A DNA stretch of 64,000 nt from Phytophthora sp. 'mugwort' (GCA_033558025.1 JAUCEF010000017.1:3038001-3102000); one strand, 5' to 3'. Positions 1 to 11,740 are shown, counted from the stretch's first letter. Notes: generated from the letters alone by a model not told the origin. Translations and numbers: made by a program.

Positions 1-135
1 ATACTTACACCAATAAAAAAGCTCTTAGTTTTTTCAAAAATGCAAAAATGTCGACATGAATAATCCATTGAGAGCTGTTGATATTCCCAATATTAACAAT
101 TACTTCTAGCTGCAATGAAAACAAGAGTCGTCTGT

Positions 136-540
136 CTACCTCGTCTGGTGACGCAGCGCCAGCAGCGTTAAGAGCCGGAGTACACACAGTAATCCACGCG
201 ACAAGGTACCCACCCTTCTGCCAGGTCTCGCTATGCTTGACGAGGTAGTTGGTCTCTAGGTATTCCTTCATCGTGATGCCGTCCCGAGCAGACTGAAAAA
301 AATCCCGTCATTTGCTGGCAACCACGGTCACTGCCGCCGCAAACAGTTGGGCAGTTGCCGAACACGATCGCTAGCGAACGCGTACTTGTGTGGGGTGATG
401 TCGTGTAGCCACCTGTAGCTTCGGGTGATCGAGACAGCCGGAAGATTGAAACCAGTAAACAGGATGCCGATTGTGTTGATAAGCACCATAAAAGTCGATG
501 CTACAGCCAAGGTCGGCAGCAAGTACTTTTGATGACAAAC
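136..540 (-). pseudogene. C-terminal part of PDR/ABCG transporter pseudogene
   Basis: This is the last membrane segment and tail of a full-size pleiotropic-drug-resistance (ABCG) exporter of the plasma membrane. Reading on the minus strand from 540, the frame gives YLLPTLAVAS, then a hydrophobic stretch ending GILFTGF, then YRWLHDITPHKYAFA, the helix-loop signature of the second PDR membrane domain. After a frame change the typical tail WQKGGYLVAW follows, and a further shift gives a basic tail with a stop at 136-138. At least two frame changes make it non-functional. It is the direct continuation of the PDR remnant at 10294-11508. Copia-1 separates the two halves and the five-base duplication CAAAC marks the break. 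Positions 1-135 are AT-rich with no gene visible. Confidence 0.8.
536..540. repeat. Target site duplication CAAAC, left copy (Copia-1)
   Basis: CAAAC lies immediately left of the 3' LTR of Copia-1 and recurs at 10294-10298, immediately right of the 5' LTR. Removing the element and one copy brings the PDR transporter protein back to near continuity at a YFGQF / YLLPT junction, apart from a one-base shift. That supports these two sites as the insertion point. Confidence 0.75.
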
Positions 541-784
541 GAAAACAATGTAAGCCGATCTCACTCTTAACTTGTTTCCGCGATGTTAAATGAAAGTAAG
601 TGACGGATTCGCTAACTACGTTTCGACCTTTTAGCATCTAGAAACCTGACAAACGCGATCACATGTTCGAGAAGATTCCGTAACCATCACTAAAAGTTGT
701 CTCTATGTAGTGCACACAAAATGCGAACAGGTACACCGACCAGTTTATGTACACACAACACCACTGCGGCCTCAACTCTCGACG
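541..784 (-). repeat. 3' LTR of Copia-1
   Basis: A block of about 240 bp here matches 10052-10293 over its full length, with scattered substitutions and small indels. Both copies share the plus-strand core TGTAAGCCGATCTCACTC near the left end and GCGGCCTCAACTCTCGAC near the right end. On the minus strand the 5' LTR copy begins TGTCGAGAG. Here the equivalent reads CGTCGAGAG. The exact left edge is uncertain by a few bases. Confidence 0.8.
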
Positions 785-3700
785 CTCCCCGTCAAGTTAA
801 CGTCCTCGTCGCCTCTCAACTTGCATCAGGCTCGACAACCCCACTCGATTGAAGAAGCAATGCGAATTGCGGAGTTGGCATAGGCTCCGTCAGGTAATCG
901 GCAACCTGCTATGCAGATGTACGTGCATTATGTTGATGGTCTCCTTTGCAACGTGGTCCCGCACGAAATGGGCTCGAAGATCAATGTGCTTGGCCCTTGT
1001 TATACCGGTGGTTCGTTGCGATGCTTATTGCCGACTTGTCGTCTACATAGATAGGAGTCACTCCGACCGCTTTCAACCCCATTTCCTCCAGCAAGTGGCG
1101 AATCCACATAACTTCACGCACTGCCAGAGCCATCGCCATGTACTCGACTCCGCGGACGATAGTGCCACCGTCTGCTGTAGCTTGCTCTTGTCGTTTACTG
1201 GAGCGCCAGCAACTTATACGATAATCCTCGATGTAGATCGTCTAGTCACAATATCACCACGCTAATTTGCATCGCAGAATGCCGAAACGCTGCATTTGTT
1301 CGTCTTCGGGCGTCGGAACTTGATCCCTCTGTTGTTCGTACCTTTTAGGTAATGAAGTACGCGTATCCCGGCACGCCAACGTTTCCCTCGCAGATAACGT
1401 GAAAGTGTGCCAACCGCGACACTAATATCAGGCTGCGTACCGCGTTGCTGCATACAAAAGCGACCCGGTCAACCATGAAATGACTTCACCCCAGAAACAA
1501 AGGGCCCATCTTCAACGTGCAGTTCTTCGCCTTGCAAAGTCCGATTGCGCACTGGATACGCATCTCCCTGCCGGAATTTGATCACCATCCGCTCAATAAA
1601 TTGCTTCTGTCCCAGCCAAAGTTCCCCCTTTTTCTTGTAATACCTGCCTATACCGTAGCGAACGTATCCAAGCGACTTCACTGTGAAGTGCTCCGCTAGT
1701 TTCGACGAACCTCTTCTGCATTCTCCTCACTCAGGTAGCCGATGAGTAAATCATCAACGTACAAGACGACAAATACTGGTGCATGTCCAGATCGATCACA
1801 AACAGACAGGTATCAGCAGCACACTGGACAAATCCAGCCTTGCGGAAGACGTCACGAATCGTACGATACCAGAGAGCTGCAGCTTGTTTGTGCCCGTAGA
1901 GGCTCGGGCTCAGCTAGCACACCGTTCCACTGGAACCTTCATTCCGGCCGGCACTGTATGTACACTAACTCTTCAAGATCTCCACTTAAAGGTTGTCTCG
2001 ATGTCATACTGCTTCACAAAGTACCCCAAGCAGTAGCACACACCCAGAAACGTCCGAACCGTGTTCATACTGGCGACCGGCGAATACGTGTCGGTGTAAT
2101 CAACACCGAACGTGTGAAGGCACACCAGCGCAACGATTCGCCTTTGTAGCACACGATGGAATCATGCTCGTCTCTTTTAGCGGCGAATACCCATTTGCGG
2201 CCGATGACTTTGACTCCAGGAGGCTTCTTAACGAGATCCCAAGTGTGGTTCCGGAACTGCGCTTGCAGTTTAGCTCTGATTGCATTCTTCCACTGTTCGT
2301 GGTCAGGAGATTCGATAGCTTCCCGGGGAAGATGTATGAGAGCTCTACAACTGCCGAAGCGATTTCGTACTCGTCGTCTACGCGCTGACGCTTACCCTCT
2401 GGCTCAAAGTCATCATTGCCTCTATCACCATTTAATATGTCGAATTCCACCATAGCAGGTCCATTTTCCAATAGACCAGGAGCTTGGGCCGGTAATGCCA
2501 TACCATTTTCCAGGTGTCAGGCTCTCCACTGCGGGCAACAATGTTTGTGGGATCTGTGGCGAATTCACGTTCGGCAGGATTCGTCTAGATTCGTGTCTTG
2601 CAATTCTAGGACGCGAACCCCAGTAAACACTAGTTGCTCCCTCTCGTTCGACAACGGAACCGGACTAGTTGTCGAAATATTACTTTGAATACGAGGAAGA
2701 GAGCGTAGCGGCGTAGACGGAGGACGAACTGGTTGAGTGCGAGACGCAAGTCGATGCTAATTGCGACTGCTAATCTCTCGGCGATGTACTACCTCTCTTG
2801 CTAGTCTTGAGTCGATGTTTCAGTATCCCCAACTGTATCCACATCCATATCAGCAGGTTCAATGTTCGACTTCTCTTTGTCAACGTCCATCTTGTCGTCC
2901 GGAGTGGATTGAACAGTCTGGGAGGGTATGCTTGTCGCTTCGTCGTCAAAAATATCCCATTGCATGGCCGAAGCACTGTCATTCGTATGCATTGGTAGGG
3001 TGCAATGCGACGCTGGTGGGATCTCGTTCACCAGAATTGTGCGAGTAGTCACTACACGCTCTGCCTCTAGATCCCAGACGTGATAAGCCTTTGAAGCGTT
3101 GAAATATCCCAAAAGATGCAATGATGCGCTTTGGGGTCCCATCGCTTGGACTATTCACACGCGCGAAGCCACGAGAACCAGACACACGAGGGTATGAAAG
3201 GTCTGGCTTCTGATTAGTGAATACCTCAAACGGTGACATCAAAGGCCGCGAAGTATTAGACAGCCGGTTGATCGTGTAAACCGCAACGTTCACAGCTGTG
3301 CCCCACCAAATCAAGTCGAGTCCCATGTAGTGCACCATGGATCTGGCCATCTCAACAATGGTTCTGTTCATTCGTTCAGCGAGTCCATTTGGTGTTGGGG
3401 ACTATACGGCTCGTTTACTGAACGATGCCATGCTCGCCACAAAAGCTGCGGAAGTGCTTGTTGACTTGCTCCGTGCCGTTGCCGCTGCGAAGACACTGCA
3501 ACCACTCACCAGCCTCCCTTTCGACCAGAGTTTTGTACTCCGCGAAGCACTTGAGCACTTGTGCCTTCGACGAAATGAGTTACACGAGAACATAACAGAA
3601 AGATCTTTAATGATGGCACAACGAAGGGGGCACCATCTTTCGTTGTCTTCTTCATTGGCCCCATCACAGCTCAATGGACCAGCTCGAACCGTCTTGTCGT

Positions 3701-4700
3701 TTTCATCGTGCTTCCGGACTGACGTGTAAACGCACTCACAGCCAGTTTTCCCATAGCATAACCCGCACACAAATCAGTTTCGTTTATAACTGCATTCATC
3801 ATAGGCACTCCATCTGCTGCACGTGCCACATCTGGCATTCTCGATGCGGATATGTGCCCCAGTCGAGCGTGCCATACTTGCGTGTCCACAGAGTAATCTG
3901 ATGCCGCGACCACCTCGTTCACCGACGTTACTTCTACAGCAACGCATTTAGCTGGCCACGGGAATAGTTTACCGTCCTTGCACACGCAACGGCGCGGCCA
4001 TTTTATCCCCGAAGCGAATGTCACAGTGGTCACACCGGAATAAAACCACAGCACCTTTGGCAACCAGAGCAGCAATTGAAAGAAGCATGCGGTCCAGGTG
4101 GGGAACGTACAACTTATGTCACCTTCACTGTTTGAGAGTCTCCCATCGCGACGCCCGATATTCACAAAGCTCATTGCGACAAAGCTCATGTGTGAGCTAG
4201 CACTGCTGTTCAGTCGCCAACATGACGATATCTTATTCACATCAAGTGAGAAAACAAATTCACCACCGTTACCTCCAGGTTGACTGCGGCGTTGGGGCAA
4301 TCGGCACGTTTGTGACTACTTCGTTGCACTCGAAGCAACGCCAAATGAACCCTTTGTCATTTCGGTGTTGGCCACGACGCTGGTCACGAACACCGGCATG
4401 ACGACCTCTACCATGTCGATCCCGATGCCCCATCGACGTCCCGCGCGGTCACGCCCGCGATTGTCATGCACGCCACGCGCAACCACTTTGAAAGCACCTT
4501 CCTGTTTTCCGCGCTTCTTCAATGTATCGTACTCGCGCCGAAGCATCGCTTTGGGGTCGAGCAGCGTTACGGATCTATGCGCCTCGATGATCTTGATCAT
4601 GCCGTCGAATTTGATATGCAAACTCCCCCAAGAGAATAACCAGCTTCTCGTCGTCCGTCACTGTCTCACTCACCGCCAAGTCTTAGACAGCACTCCAGCA
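785..4700 (-). pseudogene. Copia-1 gag C-terminus and pol (protease to RNase H), decayed
   Basis: Read on the minus strand from 4700 this gives, in order: the gag C-terminus with LDPKAMLRREYDTLKK; a GAG-pre-integrase block with VWHARLGHIS near 3860; an integrase segment with MNRTIVEMARSMVHY near 3370; reverse transcriptase pieces; and an RNase H start with LSRYLRGKRWRAGIRVLHYL (about 1330-1420). The reverse transcriptase YVDD-type motif falls in the badly shifted part at about 1700-1800. Frames switch often and contain many stops. The usual Copia order (PR-INT-RT-RH) is kept, which separates it from Gypsy. The long plus-strand frames here (849-1265, 1742-2149, 1993-2388) are antisense shadows. 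Confidence 0.8.
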
Positions 4701-4723
4701 AACATATTGACGAGCTTTATTCG

Positions 4724-5400
4724 ATGAACAATGGAGATGACGAGATCGTAAACGTTGTACCGCGATTCGCACTGAATCAGACTTTCGAGACGTGGAATGA
4801 ATTCGAGACACAGGTCGAGTTGTACAATCGGAAGGAAAACCTGAAGTTTCGAGTGCGAAGCTCTGAAAAGACTGAGCTGTACAACGAGTAAGCTTTTTTG
4901 CGGGTAGTGGTTTCTAAAAAATTCTACCCACTAAACATGTCTTTTGCTGTGACGTAGTACGCATCAAGAGCAAATACCTACGGATTTAAAGTATATTCAC
5001 AAGATCTTTCGCTGTATCCATGGCGTTTCACAACCGTCGAGATCGAAGGGACACCGCAATCGCAAATAGCGGTTCTGTAAGTGCCAAGCACGACTAACAG
5101 CCATTGTCATTAAAGGCTCGGGTAACATATATGCTATTACCGTACGGAACCAGGTACGCGAAGCAGGTTTTAATGTTTTGTTGCGCTGCACTAATACTCG
5201 TATGCTTGCTGCTTGCAGTATCATACACATTCACACTCCGACGATTGTCCAAGCTGCATCGTACCTGACCACCAAAACAATACCACCCGATGACCATGAC
5301 CGAGATGATGTCAAGACGTTAGCAGATGCCCGTGTTTCCTCTACTCACGTCACCAATTTCCGAACGATCGCATTGGTACGTATACTGAAGGGGTTGTGAT
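4724..5400 (+). pseudogene. MULE transposase, FAR1-like N-terminal region
   Basis: An ATG at 4724 opens a frame with FETWNEFETQVELYNRKENL, the aromatic-rich start of the FAR1/WRKY-GCM1-like DNA-binding domain found at the N terminus of many MULE transposases. It runs to GAGTAAGC near 4890, a plausible GT splice donor. A candidate acceptor TAG lies near 4958. The next segments contain CKCQARLTAIVIKGSG and an HIHTPTIVQAASY block, consistent with the zinc-binding Cys and His of the domain. They lie in shifted frames, so the gene is broken. A partial-intron explanation covers only the first gap. Confidence 0.6.
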
Positions 5401-5454
5401 ATCATAATTCCTTGAGTGTGACTCGTTTCTAATGGTGCTCCTCGCACATATATA

Positions 5455-7725
5455 GGATGCAAAGTGACCCCACAGCAAACGTGAAACCTTATACGAAGTA
5501 TTATGGGCCAGGACTCAAGCGAAGGTGACTGAAGGATATGTTGCATGCTCTTCTCCAGCTTGCCGGAAGTGATGTGCTCGTTATCCAGGATCAAATGGAT
5601 GTCACTTGCGGGGTAGTAATGCAGACAAAGATGCAAAAGATGATGTTCGAGCGGTGGGGTGACACCTTGACGATGACTTCACTCATGGAACGAACAACCT
5701 CGGGTATCACTTGGGTGCGTACTATAGACCGACAATTGCACTTATAGCAACCTTGCTTATGGCAACTATATATATTACAGCAACCTTACTCTATGCAGCA
5801 CCATATATACCAACTCGATTGTCTTTGTTACGGATGTGCAGGGAGTTCGGTCGTCACTACAGCTACGAGCAGAGGTTTTCCTGTCGTATACTTCATGTGT
5901 CAAAACGAGTTTGCTGTCACGATAAAGACTATTCTGGAATATTTTAAGGAGAAGAATCCCAGCTGGAAAGGCGTCATGAGTGTGGTGATCGACGAAGATT
6001 TTGTCGAGTGGCAGGTTCTCCGGGAGTGCTTTCCGAGTGCCCAGGTATTACTATGTAAGTTCCATGCCATCTCCTATTGAAAAAAGGGGCTGAAGCGGGC
6101 GGTATATCGAATCAAGATTGCCCAGAGCGACGAACTACTCCGATTGATGACAGATCTGCTTTATTGGTACGTTACTGTGCTCAATGTGTATTTTTATCGG
6201 ATATTAACTATTTTGTTGATGCAAACTAGCCGCACGGAGGAAGCCTACAACTGCGGCTACCACGAACTGAGTATGTACTGCAAAATCAAGAAGAAACCCG
6301 CTTTTCTCGCCTACTTCGAGAAAACTGGAATTCGTGCCGAGGAATGTGGTCCAACTTTGCTCGTGGAAAACATTTTACTGCTGGGAGTACAACAACAAAC
6401 AGGATCGAATTTAACTGGAAGTATCTGAAAATGCTCCTAGGACACAAGACAAGAATCGACAGGACAGTCGTGGGGTTACTACAGCATTAGATGACTATTA
6501 CACGGCAAATAGTTTCGGAAATTGGGAAGCAACATTCTTCTAACACGGATGCCTAAAACCGTACCCACCTTCTTAAGGACAGTAGCGAACAGGCTGTCGT
6601 CTCGTGTGTTGGATATGGTGAAAAAGGAATGGGAGAAATATGCGAATCGGGTGGAGACAACAACTTGCGAGCGGAGTTCAGATATTTCGATTTGGAACGT
6701 TTACAGCTCAAACCAAACCTTCTCATGCCACGATGTGAATTGGACATGCACTTGTCTGTTTTACACAAGCCATCGCTTGCCGTGTTGCCATCTAATGCAT
6801 GTGAATGGCAAAGGACATGAATTCCAAAAGCTTCCTGCTATGTCAATTGACGAAAGATGGAGTACATTTGCAGCGTTGAACGTCAAAGAAGAAATTGCTG
6901 CTTGTGCTAATGCATTGCAGTCTATTGTGAACATGTCCAAGTTAAGGTCGCCGAAGCCAAATTTAAGGTTGCAGGACGGCAATGATGAAGAAACCCCGGA
7001 CATGTTTGAAGAAGCCCCAAGGTCGGCCTCCAAGCCTATGAAACAGGTGGTGTATGTTCGGTTGCGTAGGAACGAATGTGCAAACCAAGTAGTGCTTTCT
7101 TCGGCGGCGAAGTACTCTTATGCCAAGGCGATGCTAGAGCCTTTGCTCCAGCACTTATCTGAGTTGTCGAGTGCGGACTTCTATCAAGAACTAAATGCAT
7201 GGAAAGAGGCTGTAGAAATTGGATTGCGTCGTGGGGAAGCTGGTTCACCCGTACCATAAACCACTCATGATGAAGGAGATGGCGACGATATGATCGAAGA
7301 AGATGCGACCAATGCAGACATGCATTCATTTATAGATCCGGCAGAAGCAATGGGCACTGCTAGCCTAATGGAAGAGCTAGAAACGTCAAGCAGCAAGGGT
7401 TGTACAGATGATGATGACATGGTCCCCCAACGCAACTGGCAGTCGCATCGCATCGAATATCAGAGGAAGACGAAGTAGTGATAAAAGAAGAGGAACCCGC
7501 TGCAATTCTGGCTGCTGCCGCTCCTGTATCAATGCCTGCTCGCCAAGTCGATATCGTCAGCGTACCAAAGTCGAAGAGCCGAGGTAGATCGCGGGTGACA
7601 TTGAAGCAGTTACGGTAGACGAAGCTTAAACCTGGTACGAAGCGTCTAGCAGTGCACAAGTATCCTAGCGACCTCATTGTGCCGCTTGACAATCCGTTAT
7701 CTAGGCAGGTAACACTGCAAACTTG
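5455..7725 (+). pseudogene. MULE transposase, catalytic domain and SWIM zinc finger
   Basis: The order matches a MULE transposase: RWGDTLTM followed in another frame by TSGITW (first acidic region), then VVTTATSRGFPVVYFM, then GVMSVVIDEDFVEWQVLRE (second acidic residue), then VLLCKFHAISY. The frame at 6522-7259 holds the SWIM finger CTCLFYTSHRLPCCHLMHV, a Cys-x-Cys-x(n)-Cys-x-His pattern. A low-complexity C-terminal tail continues to about 7725 with PSDLIVPLDNPLSRQ. A candidate intron near 6165-6230 could explain one break, but several others are true frameshifts or stops. The protein would act in the nucleus, cutting and joining the element's own ends. It is probably inactive. Confidence 0.75.
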
Positions 7726-8181
7726 ACGTATTTATGGAGACGATGGATAAGTATCGCGTGCAGTTGGAGGATGGCTACCTCAGATCACATACGATTGAAT
7801 GCAGCTGGGAAGCTATGCGACCCGCAACATATATGCACACATTTGTAATCCCGATCTCACGCGATCCTTGGAGGCTGCAATAAAACCGCCAGGGTGAGCA
7901 GCAAGAACCTGGCCCACTGGAAGACAGGATTAAGAGTCAAGGTATCGTCCTCGATCTTGTCGCGTCCATCGATCCTAAGCTCTGGATCTTAGCGTGTAAG
8001 GTCGCTTTACCAATATGGTTGCTGTATTGTGGTTGCTAAAGTTGGGTTGCTCTGACAAATCGTGTGTTCTAGTGCTTATGTGGGGGCTCTAACGGTGTTC
8101 TATGAAGTGAAGAACAAGGCACGATCGTGGTTTGAACACCGGAAGTGGTTAGTGCAAGATTGAAGAAAAGTCAAGTCGAAC

Positions 8182-9024
8182 GTGGATCTATTTGCACCGG
8201 AAACAGGAACGATTGGATTATCGGTGGATGCTGTATACAATCGACACCAAACAGTGGCACATGAGGTCGTGTCCAAGTTTGCATCAAGTTCACCGGGCTC
8301 CGAATTTTTAACGCCGACTGGAAAGGGTCACATCAACTTTACAAAAAAAAAAGTTGATGGGGCCTGCAGAGGCTGGTTGAATGACAGCCCGGTGGATTCC
8401 TGCGTGATGTTTCTTGCAGGAGTGGTGGAGCGGAGTTACGTTGTGTCTGCATTGACAACGGCTGTCGTATATCCGAAGACACCAACGGCTTCTATTTGCT
8501 CTACTATTTTCATCTTTCACCAGTAAATTTGAGAGGAAACCACTGGGGGATTATTATTGTTCCACTGCACACTGATGAAGCTACTCGCTCGTTGCAAGTA
8601 CATGTTTACATGTATGAGCCTCTCATCGACGAAGAATACCACGAGGACATGGAGATAATCTGGGACGGTATTACGAGCGACGAGGGTGATATTGTGCACG
8701 AAGGACTGCATGACTTCGTGGAAAGATGACGCAGGAAATCGGCACCCAGTAGCAAGCTAGTCATCGATCCAATTGAATAGGTCGAAGCCCCACAGCAACC
8801 GGACTACGCCAGCTGTGGGGTCTTGGTGGTGGCACAAGCATACAGCTACCTTACAGGAAATGTGCAGTGGCAGGAGAGCAATGTCTCAAAGGACGACGTG
8901 AAAGTGATGCGGCTACGAATATTATGGATAATCTTGTGCAAGTCACATGAGCGACGCATGTCTCGTTACGCGGTGAGAAGACGCGGAACCTTCATCAGAA
9001 GCTACTTGACCAACTCAAGTAGAT
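8182..9024 (+). pseudogene. ULP1-like (C48) cysteine peptidase domain carried by the MULE
   Basis: The first frame (8182-8526) ends in an antiparallel-fold start with GWLNDSPVDSC, the WLND/WLSD substrate-groove motif of SUMO proteases. The next frame (from 8496) has NHWGIIIVPLH, giving the catalytic His. The same frame continues past two in-frame stops (TGA 8727-8729, TAG near 8778) to PDYASCGVLVVAQAY, which fits the catalytic Cys region. In both stops a one-base change from TGG is the simplest origin. ULP1-type peptidases are known passengers of some plant and protist MULEs. Three lesions make this copy inactive. Confidence 0.65.
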
Positions 9025-9103
9025 GATCAAGCTGTGATAAACTTTAAAACAGTCATCCATGTCTGCTTCATTTACTGTATTTTCAGTCTGTCGACAGCTA
9101 TCT

Positions 9104-9331
9104 CTAGCAGCACTCCGAAATAATAGCACGCCGTCTTGAACAACGCGGGCGGCTCCTAATTCCGAAGCCAAGCCATACTGCTCTCTTCGTTCTCTTCAAT
9201 GAAATATAGGAGCTCCATTGCACTATGAGAATCTTTTCGAGATTGTTTCCAATCTTCTCCAGTTTTTCTTTCATGTCCACCAGCTCGTCAACCGTTGCGC
9301 GCACTAGCTCACGTGCCAGCGTTCTCCCGTC
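9104..9331 (-). pseudogene. Short unrecognised coiled-coil-like frame, antisense near the MULE 3' end
   Basis: On the minus strand an ATG at 9331 starts MDGRTLARELVRATVDELVD and continues KEKLEKIGNNLEKI, a charged segment with heptad-like spacing. After a one-base shift the frame continues with HSAMELLYFIEENEESSMAW and PALFKTACYYFGVLLE to a stop near 9055. The amino acid pattern looks protein-like rather than random, but I do not recognise the family. It sits between the peptidase and the end of the MULE in the opposite direction, so it may be an extra element gene or a captured fragment. Confidence 0.3.
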
Positions 9332-9649
9332 CATCGTAGTCGTACTGTGGATCTTTGCGAAATCACCAAGTGTGTGAGATATGTACCACACCTGGTTGTG
9401 GATTACACGCATTTATATATGGTGTACACCTGTTTGAACTGCTGAATATATATCTATATTTAAACAACACTGGTGACGAGGGCGACGTGGCTGCGTCATT
9501 TATAATTATAATGGTGATGGAGGCGACATGGCGGCGTCATTTATAATAGATTACGCGAACAGCTGTTTTTACGGTTGCTTTAGGCCCTAAGGTTGCATTA
9601 AATGTTGTCGTCGTGTCGTAATACGCTTGCGTTAACGCCTCTCGATCAG

Positions 9650-10045
9650 TCGCAGGCAAACTTCATCAAATGGTCCATCAAATTTTCACCGGAAGTCATC
9701 ACAAACTCGTGTAGATACTCGCGCAATTGAACTCGGTTGTGTATGTTCTTCTGCACGAAAAATGATCGACGCGTCTCCCACGATTTGAATTCGAATACGC
9801 CGTTTTCGACCTCCTTACCAAAGTTTGATACTTAGAACTGAGCAACTGAACGAGGATACCGAGTACCTTCATGTCAGAGACTTGACATTCAGCCGTACGT
9901 AGCTCCATAGCGATGCGGTCTCTGACTTCACTTGCACATGCTTCAGGAGGTTCTCTCTCGCCAATGCCATCCTGGCGTTGAATTCCCACAGGAAATAGTT
10001 CTCGTCTTGAAACACATCGTCCGGGCCGAACGGTTTTAAGCTCAT
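9650..10045 (-). pseudogene. Copia-1 gag, N-terminal part
   Basis: The minus-strand ATG at 10045 lies a few bases inside the 5' LTR and begins MSLKPFGPDD, then ENYFLWEFNARMALAREN, the usual start of a Copia gag. Later pieces in other frames are LVQLLSSKYQTLVR and HNRVQLREYLHEF followed by ENLMDHLMKF. The reading then stops at the MULE junction near 9655 and is picked up near 4690. The stretch ATTATGAGC just after the LTR may serve as a primer-binding site of the half-tRNA-Met kind. Confidence 0.7.
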
Positions 10046-10051
10046 AATCTT

Positions 10052-10293
10052 GAACATGTAAGCCGATCTCACTCTTAACTTATTGCCGCGATGTTAAATG
10101 AAAAGTAAGCGACGGATTCGCTAGCTACGTTTCGATCTTCTAGCATCTACAACCGTGACAAACTTGATCACATGTTCAAGAAGATTCCGTAACCATCGTT
10201 ACAAGTTGTCTCTATGTAGTGCACACAAAATTCGAACTGGTACAGCGACAAGTCCAAGTACACACAACAACAGTGCGGCCTCAACTCTCGACA
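10052..10293 (-). repeat. 5' LTR of Copia-1
   Basis: This block is homologous to 541-784, with many point differences and small indels. It lies directly upstream (minus strand) of the gag start and directly next to the CAAAC duplication. On the minus strand it begins TGTCGAGAGTTGAGG, so the TG end is visible. Confidence 0.8.
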
Positions 10294-10298
10294 CAAAC
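10294..10298. repeat. Target site duplication CAAAC, right copy (Copia-1)
   Basis: Right copy of the five-base direct repeat also seen at 536-540. On the minus strand it falls directly after the codons for YFGQF of the PDR transporter pseudogene. Confidence 0.75.
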
Positions 10299-11508
10299 TG
10301 ACCGAAATACGCCATCAAAGTCATGACTAGCGACAGGGCGGCCGTGCCAGTAAACAAGACAATTGGGTAGAAATTCACCATAAACACCATTGAAATGCCG
10401 AAGCACTACGTAAACTTAACCAGCATCGCGCCGACACCGTACCAAAACGTATTGTACGTCTGAGACGCCCGTCGCGATAAAACGCAGTTCCTCCTTTAAC
10501 GCGATGAGTAGGACGCCATTGAATTGTGCTGTTAACGGCACACATGTATACCATATGTATTGCTGATGCTTGTTCGTGCCCAAGTCAAGCAAGACATCAC
10601 GATCCCGGCCATGATATATTACGTACCCGTCGATCAGCAGCATTACATCGTCGAACAAAGCAAACCCCCCCAAGCGACGGCTGCAGCAATGATATCACCA
10701 CCATCTTGTTCAGCGTCTCGGCCAGACTGCGCTGCGTCGAGACGATGTCGATCGTTGAGGCGCTGTCAAGCCCCGTGCTGATCTCGTCCAGCACTGTACA
10801 AACCTATTGCAGAACGCACAACTCACCCATCGTCTCGCGTTTGCATTCTCATCCCGATACACCGCGCAGCATGGAGTTGCCTAGAATGATATTCTGGCAA
10901 TTCTCGAGCCGGGCTGCCGGATCACAACAGCGGGGTAATGTTTGTACGTAGCGTGGAGCACGTCGAGTACAGCGTTGGAGAACTCCAGCGTCTCCTGACT
11001 GTGAGCGTGGGGGATGTTTGTCGAGCTGGGCAACGAGCGAGACGAGCTGCGGCAATCGCGCACGGAGTTCGTCTTGCGGTGTACCATTACACGTCAACTA
11101 CGCACACTTTTGTTTTCCGGAATCCCTCGCACAGAAGCTTGGTCAGTGAGAACTTACCGAGGCCGGATTACCCAGCACGAGCGTCACGGTTCCTGCTTCC
11201 AGCACGACGCTCACGTTCTTCAAAATCTCCTTGGCCGAATGAAGGCTAATATAGGCGTTGTGAACTGCAGCCATTTTGACAGTGGTGGCGAGTGTCCGTC
11301 TTGAGGTTGGTCTCGTCCTTCACGAAGATGTCGGCGAAGATGGAGACGTTGCGAAAGCGCACCTCCATCTCTTGCAGGGCTGTCCAAGCGCTTGCATCAA
11401 TGTGGACACGTGTTTGTGCAGGGCCACCGCTCCTTGTGCCTTTGACGAATCTCCGCTATCGTACTCTATTGGCAGTTCTCTGTCCCCTATTGGATTTGAA
11501 TAAACCAT
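10294..11508 (-). pseudogene. N-terminal and middle parts of PDR/ABCG transporter pseudogene
   Basis: An ATG at 11508 (minus) starts MVYSNPIGDREL, then ALHKHVSTLMQALGQP, the region before the first nucleotide-binding domain. ETLEFSNAVLDV, NIILGNSMLRGVSG (ABCG signature region) and MLDEISTGLDSAST (Walker B and D-loop) follow, then LIDGYVIYHGRD. The next readable part is already from the second half: NGVLLIAL, SQTYNTFWYGVGAML and FMVNFYPIVLFTG, ending YFGQF at the Copia-1 edge. About half of a normal PDR protein (first membrane domain and second ATPase) is therefore missing by internal deletion near 10500-10600, besides several frameshifts. The family exports lipophilic toxins. This copy cannot. 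Confidence 0.75.
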
Positions 11509-11740
11509 TCCGCCACCAGCTGAGCTAATAGAGACATTTCGTACGAACAAATCCCCACTTTTTGCCTCACATTTCTGTTTAAAACAAGTTTGAGCTCCTG
11601 TACTATACACCTAAAACCAGGGGATTCCGTTTGTGTGGGGGAATCCCAGCCACCACCCCTAAGCTATGGCTGTGGTTCGCTTAGGCTATGCGAAGAACAG
11701 TTCAAAAGCAGTTAATCTACCAACAACACCATGCCCCCCC

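Larger units (their letters stand above)
4712..9655 (+). mobile_element. MULE (Mutator-like element) with transposase and ULP1-like peptidase, inserted in Copia-1 gag
   Basis: The boundaries are inferred from where Copia-1 gag breaks off. Both edges carry a similar nine- to ten-base string (tccAGCAAAC before 4712 and gcAGGCAAAC near 9667), plausible for the 8-11 bp duplication MULEs make. I could not find convincing terminal inverted repeats, and many MULEs lack them. Inside on the plus strand are a FAR1-like N-terminal exon, the catalytic domain, a SWIM zinc finger and a separate SUMO-protease-like region. A small unrecognised frame runs antisense near the 3' end. The interval 9412-9655 holds no gene, only an AT-rich tract with a repeated ggcgtcatttataat string. 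Confidence 0.65.
541..10293 (-). mobile_element. Copia-1 LTR retrotransposon, nested, with a MULE inside
   Basis: A Ty1/Copia element lies on the minus strand between LTRs at about 541-784 and 10052-10293. The 5' end with gag is at high coordinates and the end of pol is near 850. Gag starts a few bases inside the 5' LTR and is interrupted near 9655. It resumes near 4690, where the residues CLRLG continue the usual gag order. The gap is filled by a MULE on the opposite strand. Without the MULE the element would be about 4.8 kb, a normal Copia size. All reading frames contain stops and shifts, and the LTR copies differ at many positions, so this is an old insertion. Confidence 0.8.
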
